A stretch of DNA of 49,008 bases from Seminavis robusta. Its lineage: Eukaryota; Bacillariophyta; Bacillariophyceae; Naviculales; Naviculaceae. Location of the stretch: assembly GCA_903772945.1 (NCBI GenBank), contig CAICTM010000779.1:1-49008 (forward strand). The letters run 5' to 3'. Shown here piece after piece: positions 39,653 through 48,992 of the stretch. A program made the position numbers and the translations under genes. Numbering within the stretch: the first letter of the stretch is position 1; each line of letters starts with the position of its first letter. The notes below the pieces were generated by a model. It ran no database searches and had not been told where the DNA came from. It was given only the letters and a program-made list of their open reading frames with translations.

Positions 39653-40276
39653 ATGACCAACTCTGATGCAGCCAGTAGCACCAACACTGCAAAAACAGAA
39701 AGAGAGCAAGAGTTGGAAGACACCTTAGATGACCTGGTGAGAGAAAAGAATATCTTGAGAAATGTCAACAAAGCTTTGCAAACAGAGTTAAAGGAGATCA
39801 AATCGACCTTGAGCCAAACTCTCCAAACACATGCCAAGGAACAAAAGGAGCTACAAGAACAACTGCAAGCAAACATGGAACAGACAATGCAACAAAAACT
39901 GGATGAGATGCAACAACTGATGCAACAACTGATGCAACAACAGATGGTGATGATGATTGCAGCAAGTAAAAGCACCACTGAGTCACCAGCACACAAGAAA
40001 AGTAGACGTGATGCTACCCCGAGTGCCAATCAGCAACACATTCAGCAGACAACTCACGATGTAGACATGGATCCAAATGAAGGACAAGAAACGAACAGCA
40101 ATGATGAAGCTACCACCACAGAAGACATGACAGGAGTTGCTAACCTGGATGACAAATTTGCAGCAGTGGAAGAACACGACAAAAGCAACATCAGCGCCCC
40201 AAGCACGGGCGGTGATGGAGGGTCCTCATACTTCCAACGGACAACAATCCAAATGATGCAGTGGGACATACCTTGA
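39653..40276 (+). CDS. LINE ORF1-like coiled-coil protein
   Basis: 207 codons from ATG at 39653. Residues 15-105 form a long coiled coil (EREQELEDTLDDLVREKN, then many Gln/Met/Leu heptads with MQQLMQQLMQQQM). The rest is polar and acidic. There is no CCHC zinc knuckle. Its position just before an APE-type endonuclease, overlapping it by 16 bp in another frame, fits ORF1 of a LINE. ORF1 proteins coat LINE RNA. The ORF1 frame starts almost exactly at the junction with the inverted RT half, so some N-terminal codons may be missing. Confidence 0.65.
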   Translation: MTNSDAASSTNTAKTEREQELEDTLDDLVREKNILRNVNKALQTELKEIKSTLSQTLQTHAKEQKELQEQLQANMEQTMQQKLDEMQQLMQQLMQQQMVMMIAASKSTTESPAHKKSRRDATPSANQQHIQQTTHDVDMDPNEGQETNSNDEATTTEDMTGVANLDDKFAAVEEHDKSNISAPSTGGDGGSSYFQRTTIQMMQWDIP

Positions 40277-40665
40277 CAATACCCAAAGATCTTACAACAA
40301 CACGCTTTTATTACATCAATGCCAACGGAATCAACATAAGCAGACAGGGGGGGTGGTTCAATATGTGTGAAACAATGCAAGATATGCAAGTCGACATTTC
40401 GATGTTAGGGGAAACAAAATTGGACACAACAAAACAATATGTTAGAAGCCGACTTAAGGAGGACGCGACACAATCATTCGGGCACAAGGATGCATTCAAA
40501 TTGAATGCCCACTCCACTCCGATCAAAGCCGACAAGTCCAGGAAACCTGGTGGAATCTTGCAACTTACAACAGGTCATCATCAGGGGCGAATCATGGACC
40601 AAGGCAATGACGAATTTGGAAGATGGGTGTACACGACATATAGGTGCAAAGGAGAGTCTCCCAGG
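40225..40665 (+). pseudogene. LINE APE-type endonuclease, 5' part
   Basis: Frame 1 after ORF1 encodes FYYINANGINISRQGGW (N motif) and DISMLGETKLD (catalytic Glu motif) followed by RKPGGILQLTTG. APE-type endonucleases nick target DNA to prime reverse transcription. The coding sequence is interrupted at 40665 by gypsy element 3 and resumes at 44985 after the target duplication CAGG. Confidence 0.8.
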
Positions 40666-41087
40666 TGCACTACGCTAAAAGCTAGTGTAAAGATCTTTCG
40701 AGTGTTTTGAGTTTGAGAGAATGAAAGTTATGAGAGAGATTAGAAAGCTACGAAAACTAATCCATGAGAGAGATCGTTGTGAAGCTCATTGAAGTTGGTC
40801 TCCCGCGGGAGGCCTCGAAGTGTGATATCGTAGGTTATGGCAATAACTCTACGTACTCCACGGTCCATTTCCGGAACACGTGGAAACTTCAGCTAGTAGC
40901 TGTCTAGTAGCGTGGAAGCTTTCCACGCCGGCTAAATATCTAGAGCGATGTTTCATCGACAACCTAGTATGACTAGCAGTCATGAGAACCCTGTCTCAAT
41001 GACTATTCGCGAAGGACTACGTCATGAGTCGAACTCAAACCCTATCTAGAATCGAGTCGCGAATAAGGCTGAGAGCCGTGTATTGCA
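40666..41087 (-). repeat. 3' LTR of element 3
   Basis: 422 bp, TGCACTACGC to TGTATTGCA on the plus strand, followed by the inverted polypurine tract. Aligns with the other LTRs of the family. Confidence 0.9.
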
Positions 41088-41220
41088 TTCGCCCTCTGAC
41101 AAGGGTCACAGAAGGCACGACATCAGTCGGACAAGGAGAACATATGAATTAAAGTGCGGGGCACTCTCCGGAAATTGGATGTAGACATGTGGGTCGCACG
41201 ATGGCAATCCTACAAGGGGA

Positions 41221-41760
41221 TCAGGCCTTGTATGGGTGTAAATACCTTATGTTCCAAGTCTGGTAGACTGTGCCGCTATTGGCGGTAGCATGTCGGAGCC
41301 GTACAGCGCCATTGTTATTGACTCGGTCCATATTGTAAGGACCTTTGTACTTTGGCTGACCGTGCTTGCGGTGCTGATACTGTTGAAACCTCACAGTATC
41401 GTTGACATTGTATTGATGAGGGACACGCGTCGCGTTTTCCTTATCAGTGTGTTTCTGGATGAGTTGTTGGCGACGTTCTTTGATGTGTTTCCAGTTTACT
41501 TCGAAACGGACGTTGTGAATCGCGTCACGATTGAACACGTGTGGTAATGAACTTGCGACGAAGTCCATATTCATCCCGGAGTGTCTTCTTGACTTCTGCG
41601 CGGAACTCACGTTCGCTATCCATGATAACCTCAGCAGGCCATGGGTACTGGGTGAGCCACGTCTGTTCTAGAACGATGGCTACTTCGTCTGCTGCATTGG
41701 AGCAGATCTCGGCATCTCGAACCATTCGGTTACGGGATCAATTATTGTCAAGCAATGAAA
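41221..41760 (-). pseudogene. Deleted integrase of element 3
   Basis: The region starts with a DPVTEWFE-like block, keeps the second catalytic Asp (VIMDSEREF), then joins LRRKFITT almost directly to FNRDAIHNVRFEVNWKHIK, omitting the Glu segment present at 407-1573. The C-terminal domain (YKGPYNMDR) is retained. Upstream it fuses to the RT tail, so the HHCC domain and first Asp are lost as well. Confidence 0.85.
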
Positions 41761-41789
41761 TGGACAGGGATTCCTTTTCTTGGGATCCC

Positions 41790-43110
41790 CGACGTTGTAT
41801 GTACATGTGATCGTCTGATCCATATGTCTCGATAGTAGTTCACTAGTCCAATGAATCTACCAAGTTTCTTCCTGTTCGTAGGAGGAGCGATGTTCTGGAT
41901 CGCATCTATTTTCTTGGTTACGGGTTGGATTCCTTCTCGAGTAATCCAGTAGCTCAGATACTCAAGTTCTCTTCTTTCGAAGAAGGACTTGGTAGCATTG
42001 ATCTTAAGTCCGGCTTCTCGAAGCCTTTAGGAGAACTTCATCTAACTATTCAACGTGATCTACTAGATCGCCGTTAGTTAGGATGAGTTGATCATCAATG
42101 TATGCACGGACATTTTCCAAGTCGTGCATGAGTGTTCCCATCTTCCTTTGGAAGATGTAGGGACTATTGCATAGGCCCATCGGTACTCGTTGGTATTTGT
42201 ATTTCCTGAATCCGTCTAGATTCAGTAGCATGTCTTGTATCCTTGGGATCGGACAAGGTTTTTGCTCAATCCTTTTGTTTAGTTCCCAGGCGTCAGAGAT
42301 GAACCGTGTAGATTCATTCTTTTTGGGAATGATAAATGTTGGTGCCGTCCACTCGGAACGGTTTGTCTTCTTAAGTGCTCCTGCGTCGCAGAGACGTTCG
42401 ACCTCTGTCTTAAGAGTGTTGATATGGACACATGGAGTAGGGTAAGCCCTAGCGTGATAGGGTTTAGCGTCAGGACGAAGTTCTACTTCGTAGTTGTCCA
42501 TTTGTCGCTTTCCTAAAGTACCTTCGAATTGGTCGGAGCACTTGGTCAATAAGGCATGAAGCGGTTCCTGCTCTTCCTTAGCTACCTGGTTTTGACTCTG
42601 GCATATCTGTCTTAAGTCAGGTTGTTCGCATTTAGTGAAATCGAATTTGATTCTTAGATCGGAGAGAATGTCTCGACCTATGATCATGTCATACGCCCCC
42701 AAGTTCTTGGTGGCGTGCAAGTTCCATTCAATAATTCTATCATCGTGGAACTCAGGAGTCATAAGCGCACCCTTACACTTCGTGCTGGGGTTTAATTCCT
42801 TTACAGGGGTAGTCCATTGTATTTGGACGCCCCCATGATCCTTCATGCTTAATGTCTCAGCATGAATTTGGGTAATCAAGGTTCCAGATGCTTCTGTATC
42901 CAGTAAGCAACGGAGTGTAATGGGTTTTTGTTTCCCTTTTTCTCGTCTGTTAAATCTAACATATACGATAGTTTTGAGTTCTCTTGTCTTGCGACGTTGA
43001 CGAGGTGGTTGGCCACGGACGAGGTTAACAATGCTAGATAGATCGTCAGAATCTAGTTGAGCAGCTAGGCAATTATCTAATTTGCCGTAGACTTCATCAG
43101 TTGCAAACAA
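41790..43110 (-). CDS. Gypsy protease-RT polyprotein remnant, element 3
   Basis: The main frame 43110-42046 has 354 codons: retropepsin motif CLLDTEASGTLI (Gly of DTG replaced by Glu), YDMIIGRDILSDLRIKFDF, RT blocks SEWTAPTFIIPKK and ELNKRIEQKPCPIP, then a deletion from DGF directly to KYQRVPMGLCNSP that removes the first catalytic Asp, then RAYIDDQLI. Below 42046 a frameshifted tail encodes YWITREGIQPVTKKID and NRKKLGRFIGLVNYYRD, then fuses to integrase. RT cannot be active. Confidence 0.85.
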
Positions 43111-43200
43111 TTCTTGTTTACTAGTTAGTGAGATATCTTCATCACTTTGGTATGAGAAATCGGAACATGGTTCCGTTGAGTCATCATCCTGGCCTAATCC

Positions 43201-44510
43201 TCAGATAGAGATTTCTCCATCTGAATGATTGAAGTCGAAGTCGGCAAGAGCCTTGTCGACTGCAGCCATTTTCTTGTCCATCATGTTGAGGGACCCGACA
43301 GAGGAGTCATCCTCGTTGTCAGAGTCGTCCGACTTGCGTTTGGCAACATGGTTGCATTCGCTTTTCTTCTTGCGATCCGCCTTGACCGCAGCGTTGGAGA
43401 CTTTCTTCATAAGGACCGAAAGTTCCTTTTTGGTGTAGGACTTGGCGTCATCAGACTTGCGTTTCCAAGTCTTGTTCTTGTTGTACGCTGGCTTGCTATC
43501 GTTGTCAGACGAGGACTTGGCTTTGAGTTTCTTCAGAGTCATGCAATCAGCAGTATTGTGAGTGCTGGACTCGTGGTAATCACACCACTTTTCTTCGCTC
43601 TTGGAAGAATGGTCGTTGTTGCGAGTAGACTTGTACTTCTTGCTGTTGTTCTTCTTCGAAGGAACTTGCTTGGCATCACTGCCTTTGTCAAAGTCTTCGG
43701 CGGATTCCATGCGCTCACAGAATCCAATGAGCGCTGTCATCTCGGCAGTGAAAGGATCGAAGTCGTGTTCGTCCATCTTGCGCATCCAGGAACGAGGAAT
43801 GCCATGACAGATGATGTCGATGAATTCGTCCTGGTTCAGGTGGCAAACGTGGAAGCTCATCGGTGTTCATCCGAGTGAGGTTGTTGATGTAGGCGCGAGT
43901 TGTCATCTCGCTAGGCTTACGCATCTTGCGACGCATGAAGTGTTTCTGTTTTTCGAGAGCCTTGTAAGGACAGGCTGCTTCGATAACCGCGTTGATTCCA
44001 AAGGTGATGTCATCATCGCTTAGAGCGAGTTCCGCTGCACCGTCCCATGCGGCTTGGACACGAGCTTGGAATTGGACTTCGGTTTCTCCAGAAGTCACAT
44101 CGCGTGGAGGAATTGCGTTCACAGCAATTTGTCGTAGGGCGTGATGACGCACTGCACGATGGCCTGCACACCCAGCTTCGTAGGCACTCTTCGCAGAGCT
44201 GGAAGTCATCTCCTTGAGAAGGCGATGTTAATCGTCGGCATTGGCAAGGTTGAGTCCAACGAAGACCTTCTCCATATTCGTAGCCCACTTGATGGTCTGA
44301 CGCGGAGTGTTGGAACCATTGATGATGCCTACCTTGAAGGTATATTTGGCACTGTTTGCATCTGCAGGAACGGTGCGAAGTTTGTAAGTGGTTGCACGAG
44401 TATCGTCGATCTCGGCTTCTTCGTCGTTGTCCACGAGAGGAAGAATGGGTTTGTCACGCAACTGTTTCTCGAAGTTGGTGAACGCATGCTTTCCTTGAGC
44501 AATCTTCATG
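43201..44510 (-). pseudogene. Gypsy gag of element 3, frameshifted
   Basis: The order is readable in three frames: start near 44510 (MKIAQGKHAFTNFEKQLRDK), a middle part 44209-43715 (AWDGAAELALSDDDITFGIN, then EMTTRAYINNLTRMNTDELP) and the C-terminal part 43860-43201 with CDYHESSTHNTADC and a basic tail. It ends GEISI then TGA and continues in frame into pol. This is the only copy with the gag N-terminus in the window. Confidence 0.8.
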
Positions 44511-44561
44511 GTGAAGGAATAGGTTGAGGGTTGCTGAAAGCTATTGTGTTTGTTAACAAAA

Positions 44562-44980
44562 TGCACTACGCTAAAAGCTAGTGTAAAGATCTTTCGAGTA
44601 GTTTTGAGTTTGAGGAATGAAAGTTATGAGAGAGATTAGAAAGCTACGAAAACAATCCATGAGAGAGATCGTGTGGAAGCTCATGAAGTGGTCTCCCGCG
44701 GGGAGGCCTTGAAGTGTGGATATCGTAGGTTATGGCTAATAACTCTACGTACTCCCACGGTCCATTTCCGGACACGTGGAAACTTCAGCTAGTAGCTGTC
44801 TATAGCGTGGAAGCTTTCCACGCCTGCTAAATATCTAGAGCGTTGTTCATCGATCACCTATATGACTAGCAGTCATGAGAAACCCTGTCTCAATGACTAT
44901 TCGCGAGGACTACGTCATGAGTCGAACTCAAACCTATCTAGGATCGAGTCGCGAATAAGGCTAAGGAGCCGTGTATTGCA
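44562..44980 (-). repeat. 5' LTR of element 3
   Basis: 419 bp. It differs from its partner at 40666-41087 mainly by single-base insertions and deletions, unusual for ageing by substitution. It ends TGTATTGCA, followed by the target duplication CAGG. Confidence 0.9.
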
Positions 44981-44984
44981 CAGG

Positions 44985-45417
44985 ACAGTCATACAACCTA
45001 CCAAGTGGTCAAAACTGATCCATACACAAGGCCAAGTGGGCCAACAACATATGCAACTCAACTCTTCGGCCTGTAACACCAAGGAAGGAAGACAAGAACC
45101 CCACAATCTACGCAAACATCACGCAAAATGATTTGGTTAGCTTCGTCCAAGATCTTCAGTCAAAAGGGCATCTGGTAATGGTAGCAGGGGACTTCAACAC
45201 GGACCTAGGAGAGGAAGAGGGTGGCTTGGATCGTCTATGCTCCGAGTGCAATCTCATTGATCACCATTCTGACAACACACGGAGCAGCAAACTTCTCAAC
45301 TACAACCGTGGAAAGAACATTCTGGACTACTCTTGATCGATCCGGAACTGCTCCCAACAATTGTTCGATGTGTGTTATGAAGCTTTCCACGCTCATTGTG
45401 ATTAGTGATCACAGAGG
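44985..45417 (+). pseudogene. LINE endonuclease, 3' part
   Basis: Resumes after the gypsy insertion: KTDPYTRPSGPTTYATQ, a one-base frame change near 45060, then NPTIYANITQNDLVSF, HLVMVAGDFN (catalytic Asp/Asn motif of APE endonucleases), NILDYS and, after another frame change, ISDHRG (catalytic His motif). It is cut at 45418 by the LTR of gypsy element 4, directly after the SDH block. Confidence 0.8.
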
Positions 45418-45740
45418 TGCACTACGCTAAAAGCTAGTGTAAAGATCTTTCGAGTGTTTTGAGATTGAGAGAATGAAAGTTATGAGAGAGATTAGAAAGC
45501 TATGAAAACTAAATCAACGACGAGAGAGATCATCATCAAGGGATCGTAGATCTGGCTTCCCGCGGGAGACTATAAAGTGTGATAGAGTAGGTTGCGGTAG
45601 TAATCCTACGTCTCTCCACGATCCTAAAACGGAACGCGTGGAAGGTTTGTCTAGCCTGGATCTAGTAGCGTGGAAGTACTCCACGCTGGCTAAATATCTA
45701 GAGCGATGTTCATCATCAACCTAGTTATGACTAGCGCGGT
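45418..45740 (-). repeat. LTR of gypsy element 4, first part
   Basis: Starts TGCACTACGC and aligns with the family LTR until TATGACTAGCGCGGT (45726-45740), where unrelated DNA begins. The remaining part resumes at 48530 with the same 15 bases. The left flank is the LINE endonuclease. Confidence 0.9.
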
Positions 45741-45741
45741 C

Positions 45742-46255
45742 AGGGGTGTAAAATACTCGTTAGTTTAACAAACTATGGCCACGGAGTGGCTTTTGTGACG
45801 CGGGCAATTGGTGGGGAAGCCCCCACCTAGCTGAGTCGTCATCTACTTATTTGCCCAATCAATATGACCTCATCCACTGGCCCAACGTGGAGCCAGCACC
45901 AAGTAGACAGATGCCCTGGGTAGGGGGTGAGAACATTGATAAGGAACATGCAGCGCAAAACCTGGTCTACAGGGGCTTACACAGGATTTGTGTCGGTATT
46001 GAAACACTTATCACCATTGGACCGTGAGGACCAGTTAGATTGACAGACCACAGAGTGCTCGCCAGTAAGTGTATCTGAGTGATCAGGTCCCAAGCTATGG
46101 CAAGTGCCTTGGCATGCAAGGAAAGATGCCAGCAGAGCCCGTAGGAGGGGGTACTCCTCAGGCTGGACCAGAGCAAGGTGTAACCCATCCAATGCACAAA
46201 AATTGTTAAAAAGAGGCCAACAAGCAGGCAGAAGATGGGGTCACATGACACACTG
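45742..46255 (+). repeat. Repeat X, right copy
   Basis: 514 bp, inverted relative to 37160-37675. It starts AGGGGTGTAAAATAC at the insertion boundary, so this is a true terminus of the repeat unit. The two copies diverge after TGACACACTG. Confidence 0.85.
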
Positions 46256-47136
46256 GCAGTGTGTGGCTCCCAGGAGGGAGGCAAACAGTGGGCTGCTGTG
46301 GAGTTTGTGGGCTGTTCGAGCGGGTTGTTGTTGAGTCAGTGGAAGGAGGATAAGGGGGCATGGGGAGTGGGCTGGTGCCAGGGGCAGGAGGGAGAGGTCC
46401 TGTTGGTGTTGGAGTGTTGGTTTGTGGAGTTGGATGTAGCATGGTGATGGTGTGTTGTAGGATTGAGGCGTGCCTCTGTTCAGGGGTGAGAACAAAGGCA
46501 TCCTCCCTGATAGGGTAGGGTGTGATTCGGAAAGGTGTGATCCTCAAGATGACTGCATGCTCTAGGAGCTGTTGGATGATCATCTGGGGAGTGGTGTTGT
46601 GTAGTATGCGGAGGATGGTGGATTGGGTTGGTTGGCGTGAAGTGTGGGAGTGGGGGATGTCTGGAAGGACCTTGGGATTGAGTGAAGTAGTGGGTAGACA
46701 TGGGGAAGTCAAGGTGGGTGGTAGGTGGGTGGTAGGTGGGTAGGTGGGAGAGTTGTGTATACTGGAGTATTGACTGTAGTGTCATTGCTTCAACTCAAGC
46801 AATGGAGGTTGCTTGTTAGGTGGCGAGATGATTGATTGTTAGAAGTGTATTCAAGGGGCCAATGCACTGAGGCACTGGTAATCAAGGTTTATATCAAGTG
46901 TTGGGTTGTTGTTGCCACTGTATCAAAGGCTGTGGCCAAGTCTGGTGCAGTTATACCACTACCTGCAGGATAGGATGGTATCAGAGCCAAAGGCTGTTAG
47001 GGATTCTTTCAGGAGAAACTGGAGAAGTCACGTTATAGCCAGTAGAGGCAGTAGTGGGGGGATCAAGGGGTGGTGTTGGTTGATGGGGCTGTGTTACTGG
47101 GTGACACTGTGTTGTCTCAAAGGCTGATACTCAATC
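46256..47136. other. GT-rich internal segment of the insertion
   Basis: On the minus strand this reads as Pro/Thr/His-rich frames (46785-46480 and 46712-46206), one containing REDAFVLTPEQRHASILQHT, possibly a decayed gag-like region downstream of the copia-like LTR. On the plus strand TGGTATCAGAGCC at about 46978 is the classic initiator-Met tRNA primer-site sequence of copia elements, but it faces the opposite way from the LTR at 47137. GGTGGGTGGTAGGTGG is a short repeat near 46713-46745. Confidence 0.4.
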
Positions 47137-47668
47137 TGTTGTAGGGTCAGACATGCAACGGAGAGTCAAGCCAAGATGTGGAAGGTACTCGATTCGGTGG
47201 AATGGACAAAGACTGCGGAGTCACTCAACAATCAATGAGAGAGAGATAGAGTCAGTTATGTATTAATATCTATGCCACACCATGCTGCAGTTCTGTCTGG
47301 GGCTCAATCCTTTGGGAGCACCACACTCAGTAGGAGAGTCAAGTGCAGTAGCAGAGAGGTGGCTGTTTCAATTGAGGTGTTGCACAATCTAGCCAAACAC
47401 GCTAAAGGGGCAAGCTTTTATAGTTTTGTTCTTGTGGGGTGAGATCCTTTGGAGAGGAGCTGGGTATCCCAGGGAGGGGCTGTGAAACTGGCAAATTCAG
47501 CCAAGCCTGGGGATACAAGAACTCAAGTCCTTACAGGAACTCTGTTGGTGTTTGTTGTTCCTCTTGGGGAGGAGTTAGATATCAATGGAGGGGTGGTAAC
47601 AGTAGCAGGTGTTGATCAGTCAATCAGTCTGTATAGGACTGGTTGGATCAGTAGGATCAGTTCCAACA
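47137..47668 (-). repeat. Copia-like LTR
   Basis: Read on the minus strand, 532 bp from TGTTGGAACTGATCC to CCTACAACA, so the ends are TGTTG...CAACA. TATAAAAGC lies about 240 bp into it on that strand, a good TATA box. TGTTGGAA is a common copia LTR start. No second LTR is in the window, so it is a solo or partial copy. Confidence 0.5.
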
Positions 47669-48529
47669 AGGACGTCGGGAGAGACCACTAGTGGCCGGTG
47701 AGAAAGTAAGAAACAGGTTGTAATTCTCTTCTTGGTGGTCACTGCAGGTATCTCGTGAAGTCCTTCTTGATAATAGTAGTACGACGGAGAAGAGGTACGG
47801 TCGCGGGAAGTCGATTCACGGAGTAGCGAGTCTGGATTCGGTTCGAATCGAAGATCGATTCGATTCAGAGGATTCGGTTCGAATCAACGTCACCGGTTGC
47901 CTTTAAGGGGTAAGGTTAACCGAGCCTGTTGTTGTTGAGGAAAAAGATCGATCGTTCGAAAAGAGGGGCGACAATGGGATTTCGTCGGTCGTCAGGAGCT
48001 TAGTTCAGAAAACAACGGATACGTATGTGAATTGTTTTCTGTACTGTGCTGTGGAAGACCGGAGACTTCTTCTTGTTGTCAAATTCTTCCAACTTGGTCG
48101 TCGGCGGTCGAGAATAGAAAACCCGCCCGATCTCGTAGGATTTCAATTGGGATGGCTTTCTAATCTGTACCGGAGAACGCCGCGTTGATAGTCGCTTGAT
48201 AGGGGAGGTGCGCAGGGATAGGAGGTATCTCATCCTGTCGACTGGAGACTTGACATGAGGGATAAAGAGAGGAAAAAGGGTGTATGTTTTCCGTGATGAC
48301 GTTGAGTTGAATCCTATAGTAAAACAGTACTCTTCAACAAGATAACAGAAAACAGGCTTCCTGAGGTCCTTTCGCTTCGTTTCAATGCTTCTAATGGTGC
48401 TAATAGGTATTGTAATGGTATAGGTATGACCGATTGTGTGTGTTTGTTGCTATTAGTTGTGTTGTTGTTCTTGTAGTGACAGATCCAGAGGGGAAGCGCT
48501 TCGGTGTTCGGCTTCCCGTGGAAAAGTAG
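47669..48529. other. Unclassified part of the insertion
   Basis: No coding sequence supported. GATTCGGTTCGAATC occurs twice (47835-47849 and 47871-47885) with further ATTCGAT words between. A short CREB-like TGACGT word is near 48297. The end of the segment is the boundary with the LTR target duplication. Confidence 0.4.
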
Positions 48530-48656
48530 TATGACTAGCGCGGTAATTGAAAACCCTGATCTCAAATGACTATTCACGGAGGACTCAGTCATGAGTCGAA
48601 CTCAAACCTATCTAGGATCGAATCACGAATAAGGCTAAAGGAAGCCGTGTATTGCA
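48530..48656 (-). repeat. LTR of gypsy element 4, second part
   Basis: Begins with the duplicated TATGACTAGCGCGGT, continues with the family LTR and ends TGTATTGCA, followed by the inverted polypurine tract. Together with 45418-45740 it makes a full-length LTR of about 435 bp once one copy of the target duplication is discounted. Confidence 0.9.
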
Positions 48657-48761
48657 TTCGCCCCTGACAAGGGTCACAGAGGCACGACATCAGTCGAAAA
48701 AGGAGAACATATGATTTAAAGTGCGGGGCACTTTCATGAGATTTGGATGTAGGAATGTGCG

Positions 48762-48858
48762 CCCCCCCCCCACCCCCCCCCCCCCCCACTCGCGCCCCCC
48801 CCCCCCCCCCCGGCCCCCCCCCCCCCGGCCACCCCCCCCCCCCCCCCCCCCCCCCCCC
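48762..48858. repeat. Poly-C tract, about 97 bp
   Basis: Runs of 7 to over 25 C interrupted by A, ACTCGCG, GG and GGCCA. In other copies the flanking bases are contiguous (GTGCG next to TCGCAC), so the tract is inserted between them. The opposite strand is G-rich and could form G-quadruplexes. It may be an expansion or an assembly artefact. Confidence 0.85.
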
Positions 48859-48992
48859 TTCGCACGATTGGCAATCCTACAAGGGATCAGTCCTTGCATG
48901 GGTGTATATACCTTATGTTCAAGTCTGGTAGACTGTGCCGCCATTGGCGGTAGCATTGTCGGAGCTGTACAGTGCCATTGTTATTGACTCGG
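48859..48992 (-). pseudogene. Integrase C-terminus of gypsy element 4
   Basis: Matches the end of the integrase in the other copies (YQTWNIRY-type and ATANGG-type blocks on the minus strand), starting at the stop region after the poly-C tract. Homology appears to end near 48992, where CTCTCTCTTT begins. The rest lies outside the window or is lost. Confidence 0.7.

Larger units (their letters stand above)
40666..44980 (-). mobile_element. Complete but defective Ty3/gypsy element 3
   Basis: 4315 bp, minus strand, two LTRs (40666-41087 and 44562-44980), polypurine tract next to the left LTR, gag to integrase between. CAGG at 40662-40665 and 44981-44984 is a 4-bp target duplication in the LINE endonuclease. 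Pol lacks the RT first-Asp segment, RNase H, the integrase HHCC zone and the integrase Glu segment. The element must have been mobilised by intact relatives. Just inside the 5' LTR the sequence TTTTGTTAACAAACAC lacks the usual TGG of a tRNA primer site. Confidence 0.9.
45741..48529. mobile_element. 2.8-kb insertion in an LTR with 15-bp target duplication
   Basis: TATGACTAGCGCGGT is present at 45726-45740 and 48530-48544 on both sides of the insertion; other family LTRs read CTAGCGGTCATG here, so the shared GCGCGGT variant shows that both halves belong to one LTR. The insertion begins with repeat X (45742-46255), then a GT-rich spacer, a copia-like LTR (47137-47668) and unknown sequence. Its last 40 bp hold a hairpin (GGGAAGC/GCTTCCC) near 48490-48516. 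A 15-bp duplication is within the LINE range, but no poly-A or RT is seen. Class unknown; it may be composite. Confidence 0.7.

Noticed and set aside
47835..47885. tRNA gene suggested by GGTTCGAATC words
   Set aside because: Resembles a B box, but no A box, acceptor stem or cloverleaf can be drawn; the word is part of an ATTCGAT-rich repeat.
48490..48529. Helitron 3' end suggested by a hairpin before the border
   Set aside because: The end is GTAG rather than CTRR, and a 15-bp target duplication is present, which Helitrons do not make.
48721..48987. Proline-rich or glycine-rich ORFs
   Set aside because: Direct translation of the poly-C tract, not a gene.
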